64,000 nt of DNA from Ponticaulis koreensis DSM 19734 (GTDB lineage Bacteria > Pseudomonadota > Alphaproteobacteria > Caulobacterales > Hyphomonadaceae). Under the pieces are notes generated by a model. The model saw only the letters and a program-made list of their open reading frames with translations. It was not told the DNA's origin and ran no database searches. Shown here piece by piece: positions 19,112-26,723 of this stretch. Every line of letters begins with the position of its first letter. Position 1 is the stretch's first letter. Location of the stretch: contig NZ_ATVJ01000001.1 of the NCBI RefSeq assembly GCF_000420665.1, positions 1,993,588-2,057,587 of the forward strand. Direction: 5' to 3'. Made by a program: the position numbers and the translations under genes.

Positions 19112-20158
19112 ATGCCTGAGTTTCTGACATTGCCTCTGATTTCTGCGCTCGCTGCGATACCGCTGGCTGCGCTGCTTGGTGCTCTGTTGATCCGTATTGG
19201 TCCGCGTGATGCGCCAGACGGGGATAGAAAAGATCAGGCGAAGGCGATGCCGACCTCTGGCGGCATTGCGGTGTTCTTCACTGTCGTGCCTCTTACCGTG
19301 ATTGTGCTTCTGCTCAATCCGCAATGGCGGGACATTCCCGTCTTTGTTCTGCTTGCAGGTGCGCTCTACATGTTCGTCATGGGCGTCTGGGACGATCTGG
19401 TGGCGCTACCCGCTCTGCCCAAGCTTGTCGCTCAGCTCATTCTGGCGCTGGCTGTGGCCTGGCTGGGTGTGCGTGTTGGGTATTTCGACCTTGGACGCCA
19501 CAGCTGGGAAACAGGGCTGGTGCTCGGCGTGATCGGATCTGCTGCGTGGCTGATCGTGACCACGAATGCCGTGAACTTTATGGACGGTTCTGACGGCCTC
19601 GCTATGGGCTCCTCAGCCGTAATCGCGACGGCACTTGCCTTCCTTTCAGCTATATCTGGCGAATACGATATTCTCGCCTGTTCGCTCATCCTGCTTGGTG
19701 GGCTGTTTGGCCTGTTGTTCTGGAATGGACGTGGCAAGCTGTTCGCAGGTGATGCGGGCGCTTTGTTTGTGGGCTTCTATCTGGCAGGGCTGGTGCTCAT
19801 CTGGGTGGACAGAACTCACAGCTCGGTCTGGATCGCGCCGTCACTGTTCATCGCGTTCCTGGCGGATGTGCTTCTGACGCTCATCTGGCGGTTTCAGCGT
19901 AAGCGAAACCTGATGCAGCCGCATCGCGAGCACGTTTATCAGATCATGCTGAAGGCAAGAGTCTCGCAGCCGCTGACGGCGTGGATTTACGTTTGGGTGA
20001 GCGTGCATGGCGCGCTGATTGCGGGCCTGTCACTGGTGTTTCCGGTGGGCGGCGCGCTAGTCGGTTTCTCGCTCCTGCTTGCGATTCTTTATGTGATTAA
20101 TCGCAAGATCAGAGCGTCAGCTCTCGAGAACGGTTATCTCGAGCAGGACAATCAGTAA
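19112..20158 (+). CDS. MraY/WecA-like polyprenyl-phosphate sugar-1-phosphate transferase
   Basis: Integral membrane enzyme of the GT4-like phosphoglycosyl transferase family (PNPT), 348 residues with about 10 membrane helices. Such enzymes move a sugar-1-phosphate from a UDP-sugar to undecaprenyl phosphate. Family motifs present: MPTSGGIAV near 48, GVWDD near 92, NAVNFMDGSDGLA near 153, LFAGDAGALFVGF near 210, and the cytoplasmic PHREHVYQ near 270. The HREHVYQ loop fits WecA-type rather than MraY-type enzymes. Polymer unknown (O-antigen, exopolysaccharide or enterobacterial-type antigen). It overlaps the convergent ispB stop by 7 bp. Confidence 0.88.
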   Translation: MPEFLTLPLISALAAIPLAALLGALLIRIGPRDAPDGDRKDQAKAMPTSGGIAVFFTVVPLTVIVLLLNPQWRDIPVFVLLAGALYMFVMGVWDDLVALPALPKLVAQLILALAVAWLGVRVGYFDLGRHSWETGLVLGVIGSAAWLIVTTNAVNFMDGSDGLAMGSSAVIATALAFLSAISGEYDILACSLILLGGLFGLLFWNGRGKLFAGDAGALFVGFYLAGLVLIWVDRTHSSVWIAPSLFIAFLADVLLTLIWRFQRKRNLMQPHREHVYQIMLKARVSQPLTAWIYVWVSVHGALIAGLSLVFPVGGALVGFSLLLAILYVINRKIRASALENGYLEQDNQ

Positions 20159-21162
20159 GCGCGGTCGACGCAAAAATCAGCCAGTGACGACAGAGCGTCG
20201 CGATAAGGCGAAGCTGGCAGAGTCTTCAGCGACTTCTTGGCAATCTCTACGTATGAGCGGGCTTCGGCCAGCGTATCCTTCGCCGCACCGGTAGAGCGGA
20301 TCAGGTGGATGGCGTGCGCCAAATCGCTGTCTTCCTGTGTTTCAGGATTAAGCGCACGATCCCAGAAGACTTTGTCATCTGCGCTGCCACGGCGGCGCGC
20401 GATGACGATTGGGAGCGTGATTTTGCATTCGCGGAAATCGTCGCCGACTGATTTGCCGATAACAGAAGTCGTGCCGCCATAATCAAGCGCGTCATCAACG
20501 AGCTGGAAGGCGAGGCCGAGGTTCTTGCCGTAAGCCTGCATCGCGCGAACCTGTTCTTCAGGTGCATCAGCGCAGACTGCGCCTGATTCTGACGCTGCCT
20601 CGAACAGTGCGGCCGTTTTGGCCTCGATAATGCGAAGATACTCTTCTGTCGGAAGGTCCAGCTGGCCCATCACGGCAAGCTGGTGAACTTCGCCTTCAGC
20701 GATAACGCTGGACGCGTTGGAGAGAATATCGAGAACAGACAAGCGGCCCGTTTCGACCATCAGAGTAAAGGCGCGTGCGAAAAGGAAATCGCCAACCAGA
20801 ATGCTGGCAGAATTGCCCCAGACATTCTTCGCAGCTGGCTTACCGCGACGCAGGTCTGATTCATCAACGACATCGTCGTGAAGTAGAGTCGCAGTGTGAA
20901 TGAATTCGACAGCAGCAGCGAGGCAGTGGACCGGGGCCATTTCTGTCGCGCCGCAGGCTTTCGCCGCAGCCAGCGTAATCAGAGGACGCAGGCGCTTGCC
21001 GCCAGCAGAAACAATATAGCCGGAGAGATTCGGGATGACGGAAACTGGACTTGCAGCGCGCTCGGTCAAAAGCGTTTCAACAGCGGCTACGTCATCGTCC
21101 AGAAGTCCGGAGAGTGTCTGGAAAGCGTTGGCGGAATCAATTTTCAATGGCGTGGCGTCCAA
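20152..21162 (-). CDS. ispB: trans-polyprenyl diphosphate synthase (octaprenyl/decaprenyl type)
   Basis: Builds the long isoprenoid side chain of ubiquinone from IPP. 336 residues with the first Asp-rich motif in LLHDDVVDESDLRRG near 93 and the second in FQLVDDALDYGG near 218; GGKRLRPL near 53 binds IPP. Chain length cannot be read exactly. The start is TTG at 21162 with AAGG upstream, and this retains the expected N-terminus. It is divergent from the DUF2007 gene. The gene symbol is by function; chain length could justify another name. Confidence 0.92.
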   Translation of the reverse strand: MDATPLKIDSANAFQTLSGLLDDDVAAVETLLTERAASPVSVIPNLSGYIVSAGGKRLRPLITLAAAKACGATEMAPVHCLAAAVEFIHTATLLHDDVVDESDLRRGKPAAKNVWGNSASILVGDFLFARAFTLMVETGRLSVLDILSNASSVIAEGEVHQLAVMGQLDLPTEEYLRIIEAKTAALFEAASESGAVCADAPEEQVRAMQAYGKNLGLAFQLVDDALDYGGTTSVIGKSVGDDFRECKITLPIVIARRRGSADDKVFWDRALNPETQEDSDLAHAIHLIRSTGAAKDTLAEARSYVEIAKKSLKTLPASPYRDALSSLADFCVDRAY

Positions 21163-21318
21163 GGATCAAAACCTTTTTACTACTCACCCAAAAATATAGG
21201 GCGTTCTTTCCAACTAAACAAAGAGCTGTCATCCTCTCCGCGTCACTCCGCCGCCATCTTCTACGAAGATTTGCGATTGGAAAACCTCTTGGCCCAGATC
21301 AAAAGGAAAAGCAAACGC

Positions 21319-21528
21319 TTGGAAGAAATAATCCGAACGAATAACGCCGTAGAGTTGTCTGTCATTGATGCGCGTCTCACTGAAGCCGGTATTGAGCATG
21401 TTGTGCTGGATGGCTTCACGAGCGGCATGGAAGGGTCTATCGGGGCAATACCAAGGCGCGTGCTGGTATTCTCAGAAGATAAAGCAGCTGCGCTGGCGCT
21501 GATCGAAGACGTATTGAAGGGCGAATGA
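21319..21528 (+). CDS. DUF2007 small protein, TTG start
   Basis: A 69-residue protein of the DUF2007 family, whose members bind signals or regulate in ways not well defined. The pattern ELSVIDARLTEAGIEHVVLD followed by GSIGAIPRRVLV is diagnostic. No ATG lies at the right place. TTG at 21319 is chosen because the family N-terminus begins there and AGGA lies 11 nt upstream; the frame further upstream runs antisense into ispB. Its stop overlaps the start of the methyltransferase gene (ATGATG), so the two are coupled. Confidence 0.8.
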   Translation: MEEIIRTNNAVELSVIDARLTEAGIEHVVLDGFTSGMEGSIGAIPRRVLVFSEDKAAALALIEDVLKGE

Positions 21529-22265
21529 TGTCGCTTGTGACCGAGGACTGGTTGCTCAACGAGCAGGTCCGCATTTTTCAGCCGGAAAAGGGCTACAGGG
21601 CGGGGCTGGATGCCATTTTGCTTGCGGCCAGCCTGTCCGGTCGGAAAGGACAGCGCATTCTGGATATGGGATGCGGTGCGGGCGGTGCGCTCTTTCCGGC
21701 GGCGTGGCGTCTTGCGGAAGTAGAGTTTGTCGGTCTGGAACGTGACATTGTGATGGTGCCTCTGGCGAAGCAAGGCATTGAGGCTAATGGCTTTTCTGGT
21801 CGTGTTAGCGTCGCTGAGCAGGACGTGTCTACCATTCCGGCAGACTGGGAGAACCAGTTCGATCAGGTCATGTCCAACCCGCCATACTTCGAGCCTGGGC
21901 GCATAACCTCCACGCATGAAGGGCGCACGCACGCCTATATGGCTGAGGTGCCCCTGAATGACTGGTTGAAGAAAATGCTGTTCGTCACAAGGCCGAAGGG
22001 GCGGATTACGCTGATCCACCGCGCTGGCGTGCTGGGTGATATTCTGGCCTATCTGATGAGCCGGTCCGGGCAGATCGAAATCCTGCCGGTAAGGTCGGCG
22101 CCGGGCGAACCAGCGAAGCGGGTGATCGTGACGGCACGCAAAGGTCTGAAGCGGGGCGAGACGGTGCTTCACGAAGGATTGATCATGCATAAGGCCAAAG
22201 GCGAGCAAGATTATACTGGACGGGCGGCAGCGATTCTTGGCGGTGCGCCGCTCGATTGGGTTTAG
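21525..22265 (+). CDS. TrmN6-like tRNA1(Val) adenine-N6 methyltransferase
   Basis: SAM-dependent methyltransferase of 246 residues related to E. coli YfiC/TrmN6, which methylates A37 of tRNA-Val. It has the SAM motif LDMGCGAGGALFPAA at about 46-60 and the catalytic NPPYFEPG near 123, as in N6-adenine methylases. Conserved partnership with DUF2007 upstream (overlapping stop and start) supports the assignment. Substrate inferred; other N6-adenine RNA methylases share these motifs. Confidence 0.85.
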   Translation: MMSLVTEDWLLNEQVRIFQPEKGYRAGLDAILLAASLSGRKGQRILDMGCGAGGALFPAAWRLAEVEFVGLERDIVMVPLAKQGIEANGFSGRVSVAEQDVSTIPADWENQFDQVMSNPPYFEPGRITSTHEGRTHAYMAEVPLNDWLKKMLFVTRPKGRITLIHRAGVLGDILAYLMSRSGQIEILPVRSAPGEPAKRVIVTARKGLKRGETVLHEGLIMHKAKGEQDYTGRAAAILGGAPLDWV

Positions 22266-22322
22266 ACCTGCCTTATTCTGACCCTGCGCGTCTGCTTAGC
22301 TTCCCATAGAAGGAGAAACTCC

Positions 22323-22448
22323 ATGCAGACGATGTTCGCATTCCTGCTGATTTCGGGCCTGATACTTGGCCTTGTCATCGCTATGCTCGGGCATCCGAAA
22401 ATCTATCGTGCAGTCTTTGGCGGTTCGGCGCGTTCGCTTGACCATTAG
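22323..22448 (+). CDS. 41-residue membrane protein, unknown
   Basis: A short ORF with one hydrophobic helix (MFAFLLISGLILGLVIAML) and a short basic tail. AGAAGGAG lies 7 nt upstream of the ATG, a strong ribosome site. No family recognised. Stop at 22446-22448 just before the minus-strand terminator. Confidence 0.6.
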   Translation: MQTMFAFLLISGLILGLVIAMLGHPKIYRAVFGGSARSLDH

Positions 22449-22453
22449 GGCAT

Positions 22454-22481
22454 AAAAAAGGACGGGCCCGTGAGCCCGTCC
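22454..22481 (-). terminator. terminator of the Tat aminotransferase gene
   Basis: Stem GGACGGGC/GCCCGTCC (22460-22467 and 22474-22481) with a 6-nt loop, followed on the minus strand by a run of six T (22459-22454). It lies just downstream of the aminotransferase stop. Confidence 0.85.
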
Positions 22482-22505
22482 AGATACATGGGGACGACTG
22501 GAAAA

Positions 22506-23675
22506 TCAGATCGCGGTGAGAATGTCGGCCGCTGCCGCGTGGCATTTGTCGATCTCATGATCGAGGCCAACGCAAATGCGTGTCCATTGCGGCAGGGCCG
22601 TCCATCGATTGCCCACGACACGAACCCCGCGGTCGAGCATCTGGCTGGCAAATTCGGCATTGCTCATGCCGGTATCCATGTAGATGAAGCTGCCTTGTGG
22701 ATTTGGCGCAATCGGGCGGCCTAGGTCTGCAGCCATAGCGATGAGCCGGTCGCGACCAGCTTTCGTTTTCGCACGCATTTCTTCGAAATAGGCAGTGTCC
22801 AGAAGTGACGCTTTAGCCGCGACAAGGCCGAGATGGTTCACGCTGGACAGGTGCCCATAGCCGCGCCATTCCATCGCCATGTCCGCAGGCATGAGCGCGT
22901 AGCCGATACGCTGACCAGCCATGGCATAGATTTTTGAGAAGGTGCGCGCGACGATGACCGGACGGCCCATCTGAACATATTTCGTCATCACGCCAGCTGG
23001 ATAGTCTTCAGACATGTCCAGATAAGCTTCGTCGATGAAGACCGGGATGCCCTGCGCGGACACTGAGTCAACGAATGCGTCCAGCACGACCGGATCAATG
23101 GTGCGTCCGGTCGGGTTGTTCGGGTTGCATAGATAGACTGCCATACCCGGCGCAACCTGTGCTTCGATCGCAGCCATGTCATAGCCGAGGTCTGCGTCGA
23201 GCGGTGTATAAATGACGTTCGTACCATAGGCTTCTGCGACGCGTGGTACGCCTTCATAAGTGACAGCGGAGGTCAGCACCGTTTTGTCATTCATGGTTGC
23301 CCATTGTGAATAGGCAGCGAGCAGCGGAGTTGAGCCGTTGGTAATGAGCACCTGCTCAGGTGAAACGCCTTCACGCTCAGCGATCATCTCGCCGAATTCC
23401 TGAAGAAGCGGGCCGGAGTAGCGGTAGATATTGCCGACTTCAGCGCGCATGGCTTCCATCGCCATTGGCGATGGGCCGAACGGGTTTTCGTTCGATGACA
23501 TGATGGCCAATGCGTCCGGATCAGGTGCGGCAGCGGCGGCGGTTTCGGTATCTGCTGTGGCCTGCGAGCAGCCCGAGAGCAGGCCTATGCCTGCTGCACC
23601 CGCGCCAATGCCGGCCATTTTTAGCCATGAGCGGCGTGAGATGCCGTTCAGGATTTCGGTGTTGATATCTGACAT
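22506..23675 (-). CDS. Tat-exported PLP aminotransferase (HisC-like), possible lipoprotein
   Basis: A fold-type I PLP aminotransferase of 389 residues related to histidinol-phosphate aminotransferases. Unusually it carries a Tat signal (SRRSWLKMAG, RR at 14-15) and a possible lipobox LLSGC (Cys36), so it should be exported folded with PLP. Motifs: SNENPFGPSP at 61-70, CNPNNPTG at 183-190, FIDEAYLD near 213, and the PLP lysine at 248 in FSKIYAMAGQRIGY. AGGGAAG precedes the ATG. Histidine-pathway use in the periplasm is unlikely; substrate unknown. A strong terminator follows. Confidence 0.88.
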   Translation of the reverse strand: MSDINTEILNGISRRSWLKMAGIGAGAAGIGLLSGCSQATADTETAAAAAPDPDALAIMSSNENPFGPSPMAMEAMRAEVGNIYRYSGPLLQEFGEMIAEREGVSPEQVLITNGSTPLLAAYSQWATMNDKTVLTSAVTYEGVPRVAEAYGTNVIYTPLDADLGYDMAAIEAQVAPGMAVYLCNPNNPTGRTIDPVVLDAFVDSVSAQGIPVFIDEAYLDMSEDYPAGVMTKYVQMGRPVIVARTFSKIYAMAGQRIGYALMPADMAMEWRGYGHLSSVNHLGLVAAKASLLDTAYFEEMRAKTKAGRDRLIAMAADLGRPIAPNPQGSFIYMDTGMSNAEFASQMLDRGVRVVGNRWTALPQWTRICVGLDHEIDKCHAAAADILTAI

Positions 23676-23979
23676 GATGCTTCCCTGCGAGTAGTTGCGC
23701 GGGCGACGATCAAACTGAAAAAAGAAATGTCCCGCGGCTTGAATAGAAGTCGGGGATGAAACCTGCTGCAGTGCAACACGTTTGGCGTATTAAAGGGAAA
23801 GTGTGCCGTTATTTCTTTCATCACAAAAAGATTGTGCCTAATGTTCAGGCTATGTGGGTGGCGTGTATCGCCGGAGTGCGTCATGGCGGGCATTGCATGC
23901 GTTGCTGCGCCGCTAAGAACAGGCCTTGTAACCGTGCGCGCTTGCGGCTAGCTTCCGCGCGAATTTCTCAGAGGCTCAG
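23676..23979. other. divergent intergenic region (aminotransferase / glyQ)
   Basis: About 304 bp between divergent genes, expected to hold both promoters. I see no gene, tRNA or strong hairpin. A short ORF near 23842 lacks a ribosome site. Confidence 0.45.
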
Positions 23980-24876
23980 ATGGCAATCGTAACCGCAGAC
24001 AAACCGAAATCCTTTCAGGACATCATTCTCACGCTTCAGGCATACTGGGCGGAGAAGGGCTGCGCTATTTTGCAGCCTTACGATATGGAAGTCGGCGCGG
24101 GTACGCTGCACCCTGGTACGGTTCTGCGGGCGCTGGGCCCGAAGAATTGGAACGCGGCTTATGTGCAGCCATCGCGCCGTCCGGCTGATGCCCGCTATGG
24201 TGAGAACCCGAACCGTCTTGGCCATTATTATCAGTTTCAGGTCATTCTGAAGCCAAACCCGATCAACATTCAGGACCTCTATCTTGAGAGCCTTTATGCC
24301 ATCGGCATCGACCCTGAAATCCACGATATCCGCTTTGTTGAGGATGATTGGGAAAACCCGACAGTTGGTGCATGGGGCCTTGGCTGGGAAGTCTGGTGTG
24401 ACGGTATGGAAGTCAGCCAGTTCACATACTTCCAGCAGGTTGGCGGCCTTGATGTGCGCCCGGTTTCTGGTGAGCTGACTTACGGTCTTGAACGCCTCGC
24501 AATGTATGTCTTCGGCGTCGACAATGTGTACGAGCTGCCATTCAATGATCCGGACAGCCCGAACCCGCTCACTTATGGCGATGTGTTTCTGGAGAACGAG
24601 AAGCAGCAATCTGCGTTCAATTTCGAGCATTCCAATGTCGATATGCTGAAGCGCTGGTTTGCTGATTGTGAAATGCAGTCCAACGCGCTGCGTGAAGCGG
24701 GCAAGCCTCTGCCAGCCTATGACTATGCGCTGAAAGCCTCTCACACGTTCAACCTTATTGATGCGCGCGGCGCGATCTCTCCGACCGAGCGTCAGGCCTT
24801 CATTGCGCGAGTGCGTGACCTAGCGCGCGGCGCAGCTGAACTCTGGGCGAAGCAGGAAGAAGAGCGCGCGGCTTAA
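23980..24876 (+). CDS. glyQ: glycyl-tRNA synthetase alpha subunit
   Basis: Catalytic alpha subunit of the bacterial alpha2-beta2 glycyl-tRNA synthetase. 298 residues, the standard length. Begins with the family-typical [18 protein letters not shown] and [14 protein letters not shown], with [18 protein letters not shown] near 63 (class II motif). glyS lies about 4.8 kb further on, with other genes in between. Confidence 0.97.
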   Translation: MAIVTADKPKSFQDIILTLQAYWAEKGCAILQPYDMEVGAGTLHPGTVLRALGPKNWNAAYVQPSRRPADARYGENPNRLGHYYQFQVILKPNPINIQDLYLESLYAIGIDPEIHDIRFVEDDWENPTVGAWGLGWEVWCDGMEVSQFTYFQQVGGLDVRPVSGELTYGLERLAMYVFGVDNVYELPFNDPDSPNPLTYGDVFLENEKQQSAFNFEHSNVDMLKRWFADCEMQSNALREAGKPLPAYDYALKASHTFNLIDARGAISPTERQAFIARVRDLARGAAELWAKQEEERAA

Positions 24877-24932
24877 ACGCCCGCACGTCTTTCCGCGCTC
24901 AAATCGTGAACTCCGGCAGAAGGATGCGTTCC

Positions 24933-25286
24933 GTGTCTGATCCTAAAGACGTGCTTTTCATTCTGCAGACCGATTATGCCGATCCTGCGCATGGCCATGC
25001 CGTTTTCTATTGCGAGCATTGCGTCCTGCTTGAGGGCGTTCTGGCCGCTTTTCCGAAGCTTGCAGAGAGAATTGAGGTTCGGCGCCTTAAATGGCCGCGG
25101 CCGCGCACAGATGTCTTAGATCTGCTGGGCGAGGATAATCAGAACCTTCCTGCGCTGGTGCTCTATGGTGAGGTTGAGGACGGACTGCCGGTGAATGAAG
25201 CCAATGGCCTTCACTTTGTGAATGAAAAGGATGACCTGCTCGAGGTGATGGCACGGCGCTACGGGATTTCGCGCCCCCATCCTTAA
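24933..25286 (+). CDS. DUF3088 family protein
   Basis: A 117-residue protein. The pattern FYCEHCVLLEGVLAAFP with ENQNLPALVL fits DUF3088, a family of unknown function with a thioredoxin-like CxxC (CEHC near residue 29). Start GTG 24933 is chosen because AGAAGGA lies 8 nt upstream; an ATG at 24924 overlaps that ribosome site. Follows glyQ by 56 nt and may be in its operon. Confidence 0.75.
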   Translation: MSDPKDVLFILQTDYADPAHGHAVFYCEHCVLLEGVLAAFPKLAERIEVRRLKWPRPRTDVLDLLGEDNQNLPALVLYGEVEDGLPVNEANGLHFVNEKDDLLEVMARRYGISRPHP

Positions 25287-25311
25287 GCTTATCAGGTTCG
25301 GGGGAAGGCTT

Positions 25312-25449
25312 ATGCCAGCCGGTTTTCAGTTACGCGGGATTCATGAGACAAAGCCCGCAGAGGAACTGAAAGCGTTTAACCCGCGTAAATATGACCAGAA
25401 TAGCCGCTTCCCGACCTTTATGGTTCTGGACGCGGTTCTACCTGATTGA
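25312..25449 (+). CDS. 45-residue hypothetical protein
   Basis: A short frame between DUF3088 and arfB, with GGGGAAGG just upstream of the ATG. Basic and aromatic residues, no membrane helix (MPAGFQLRGIHETKPAEE at the N-terminus). Spacing of 25 nt and 18 nt to its neighbours suggests an operon gene. Not recognised; may instead be a remnant. Confidence 0.5.
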   Translation: MPAGFQLRGIHETKPAEELKAFNPRKYDQNSRFPTFMVLDAVLPD

Positions 25450-25467
25450 ACCGGAATCTGACTGAAT

Positions 25468-25893
25468 ATGCTGCGCATCAATAACGACATATCCATTCAG
25501 GACTGGGAGATGACCGAGCAATTCGTTCGCGCTTCTGGTGCGGGTGGGCAGCACGTGAACAAGGTGTCGTCTGCGGTGGAGCTGCGTTTTGAAGCTGCCT
25601 CCAGCCCGTCATTGCCTGAGCCGGTGAAGCGTCGTCTGAAGCGCGTGGCCGGTCGCAAGTGGACGCTGGATGGCGCGATCATCATTCAGGTTCAGGATAC
25701 CCGCAGTCAGGCGCGCAATCGCGAAATTGCTCGGGAGCGTCTGAAAGAAATGATTGAGCAGGCGCTTGTTGTGCCCAAGAAGCGGATCGCAACGCGGCCT
25801 TCCAAAGGCGCAATCCGTCGCCGTATTCAGGCGAAGAAACAGCGCGGTGAAGTGAAGTCGCTTCGTGGTAAAGTCACCCCCGGCGAGGAGTGA
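25468..25893 (+). CDS. arfB: alternative ribosome-rescue factor ArfB
   Basis: Peptidyl-tRNA hydrolase that rescues stalled ribosomes. 141 residues with the catalytic GGQ in ASGAGGQHVNKVSSAVELRF near 22-41, and a basic C-terminal tail (KKRIATRPSKGAIRRR ... KKQRGEVKSLRGKV) that in ArfB enters the mRNA channel. Length separates it from RF1/RF2. Close to the preceding small gene, so probably co-transcribed. Confidence 0.94.
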   Translation: MLRINNDISIQDWEMTEQFVRASGAGGQHVNKVSSAVELRFEAASSPSLPEPVKRRLKRVAGRKWTLDGAIIIQVQDTRSQARNREIARERLKEMIEQALVVPKKRIATRPSKGAIRRRIQAKKQRGEVKSLRGKVTPGEE

Positions 25894-25989
25894 TCTGAAG
25901 CTGAACGTCAGCCTGCGCAAACTGTTGCAGTGCGTTCAGACGGGTTCAGGCATGTTCGCCTCATCACTGAACACAGGATGGAGCCCTAA

Positions 25990-26676
25990 ATGCTCAAAAA
26001 GTTTCTGACCTCGACCTTTCTGATTGGCGCACTTGCCGTGTCCTCCGTCAGCATGGCGTCGACGGCCCACGCACAGGATGCGTCTGCAAATGCCCGTTAC
26101 CTCGCTGGTGAGTTTGAGCGTCGTCATAACGCCAATGTTGAACTTGCGGCTGATATCGCGCGTATCGCTATGATCGCTGAATACCCTGGCATCGTCTTGA
26201 GCGACATCATGATGAGCGAGCAGATGACGATGGAAGATCGCGAGCAATTTCTCGAGCTTGTCGATCCGTTCTTTGCATTTGCTGCAGCGCAGGCTGCAAC
26301 TGAACTGAAGGCGCACGTAGACCGCGTCGGATGGGACGGGATCGCCGAAGCCGGTCCTGTGACCATGTCGATTGCATTCGACATTGTATCGAACCTGCGC
26401 GATTTGGATTTCCAGCGAAGCACGCTGTCCGTCTTTGAGCCATATGCGGAGCGTGAGGATATCAACGCGTATGTGTTCGCCATGTTCTATGACGACGTCA
26501 TGGCTGCAAATGGTGATGCACAGAAGTGGGGTACGGCAGGCCAGTGTGAAAATGGCCAGTGGGTGCCCGCCAACATTCAGGATCGTGCGAATGTCGATGC
26601 GCGCCGGGAAGCTGTCGGCATGATGACACTCGCAGAGTCAATTGAAGTCGAAAATCAGTATTGTGGCACTGAATAA
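25990..26676 (+). CDS. secreted DUF6624-like protein
   Basis: A 228-residue exported protein. The signal peptide ends around AHAQD (residue 29). The C-terminal part, with WVPANIQDRANVDARREAVGM, resembles the end of DUF6624 domains; the middle is helical and acidic. A Cys near residue 185 (GQCENG) and one near the C-terminus (YCGTE) may form a disulfide. Function unknown. A perfect terminator hairpin follows. Confidence 0.65.
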   Translation: MLKKFLTSTFLIGALAVSSVSMASTAHAQDASANARYLAGEFERRHNANVELAADIARIAMIAEYPGIVLSDIMMSEQMTMEDREQFLELVDPFFAFAAAQAATELKAHVDRVGWDGIAEAGPVTMSIAFDIVSNLRDLDFQRSTLSVFEPYAEREDINAYVFAMFYDDVMAANGDAQKWGTAGQCENGQWVPANIQDRANVDARREAVGMMTLAESIEVENQYCGTE

Positions 26677-26684
26677 ACAAGACG

Positions 26685-26713
26685 ATGGAAAGCGCAGTCG
26701 ATGCGCTTTCCAT
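26685..26713. terminator. strong hairpin between convergent genes
   Basis: Perfect 11-bp stem ATGGAAAGCGC/GCGCTTTCCAT with a 7-nt loop, 8 nt after the stop of the secreted protein and 10 nt before the stop of the convergent dehydrogenase gene. It probably serves both strands. Confidence 0.75.
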
Positions 26714-26723
26714 TGATTTTCTG

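Noticed and set aside
21261-22208. 315-codon minus-strand ORF antisense to the DUF2007 and methyltransferase genes
   Set aside because: Composition is Arg/His/Leu-rich with no domain, while the plus strand has clear family motifs.
23968-24744. 258-codon minus-strand ORF antisense to glyQ
   Set aside because: Shadow of a strongly biased housekeeping gene.
26685-26713. short ORF around the hairpin at 26.7 kb
   Set aside because: It is the stem of a terminator between convergent genes.
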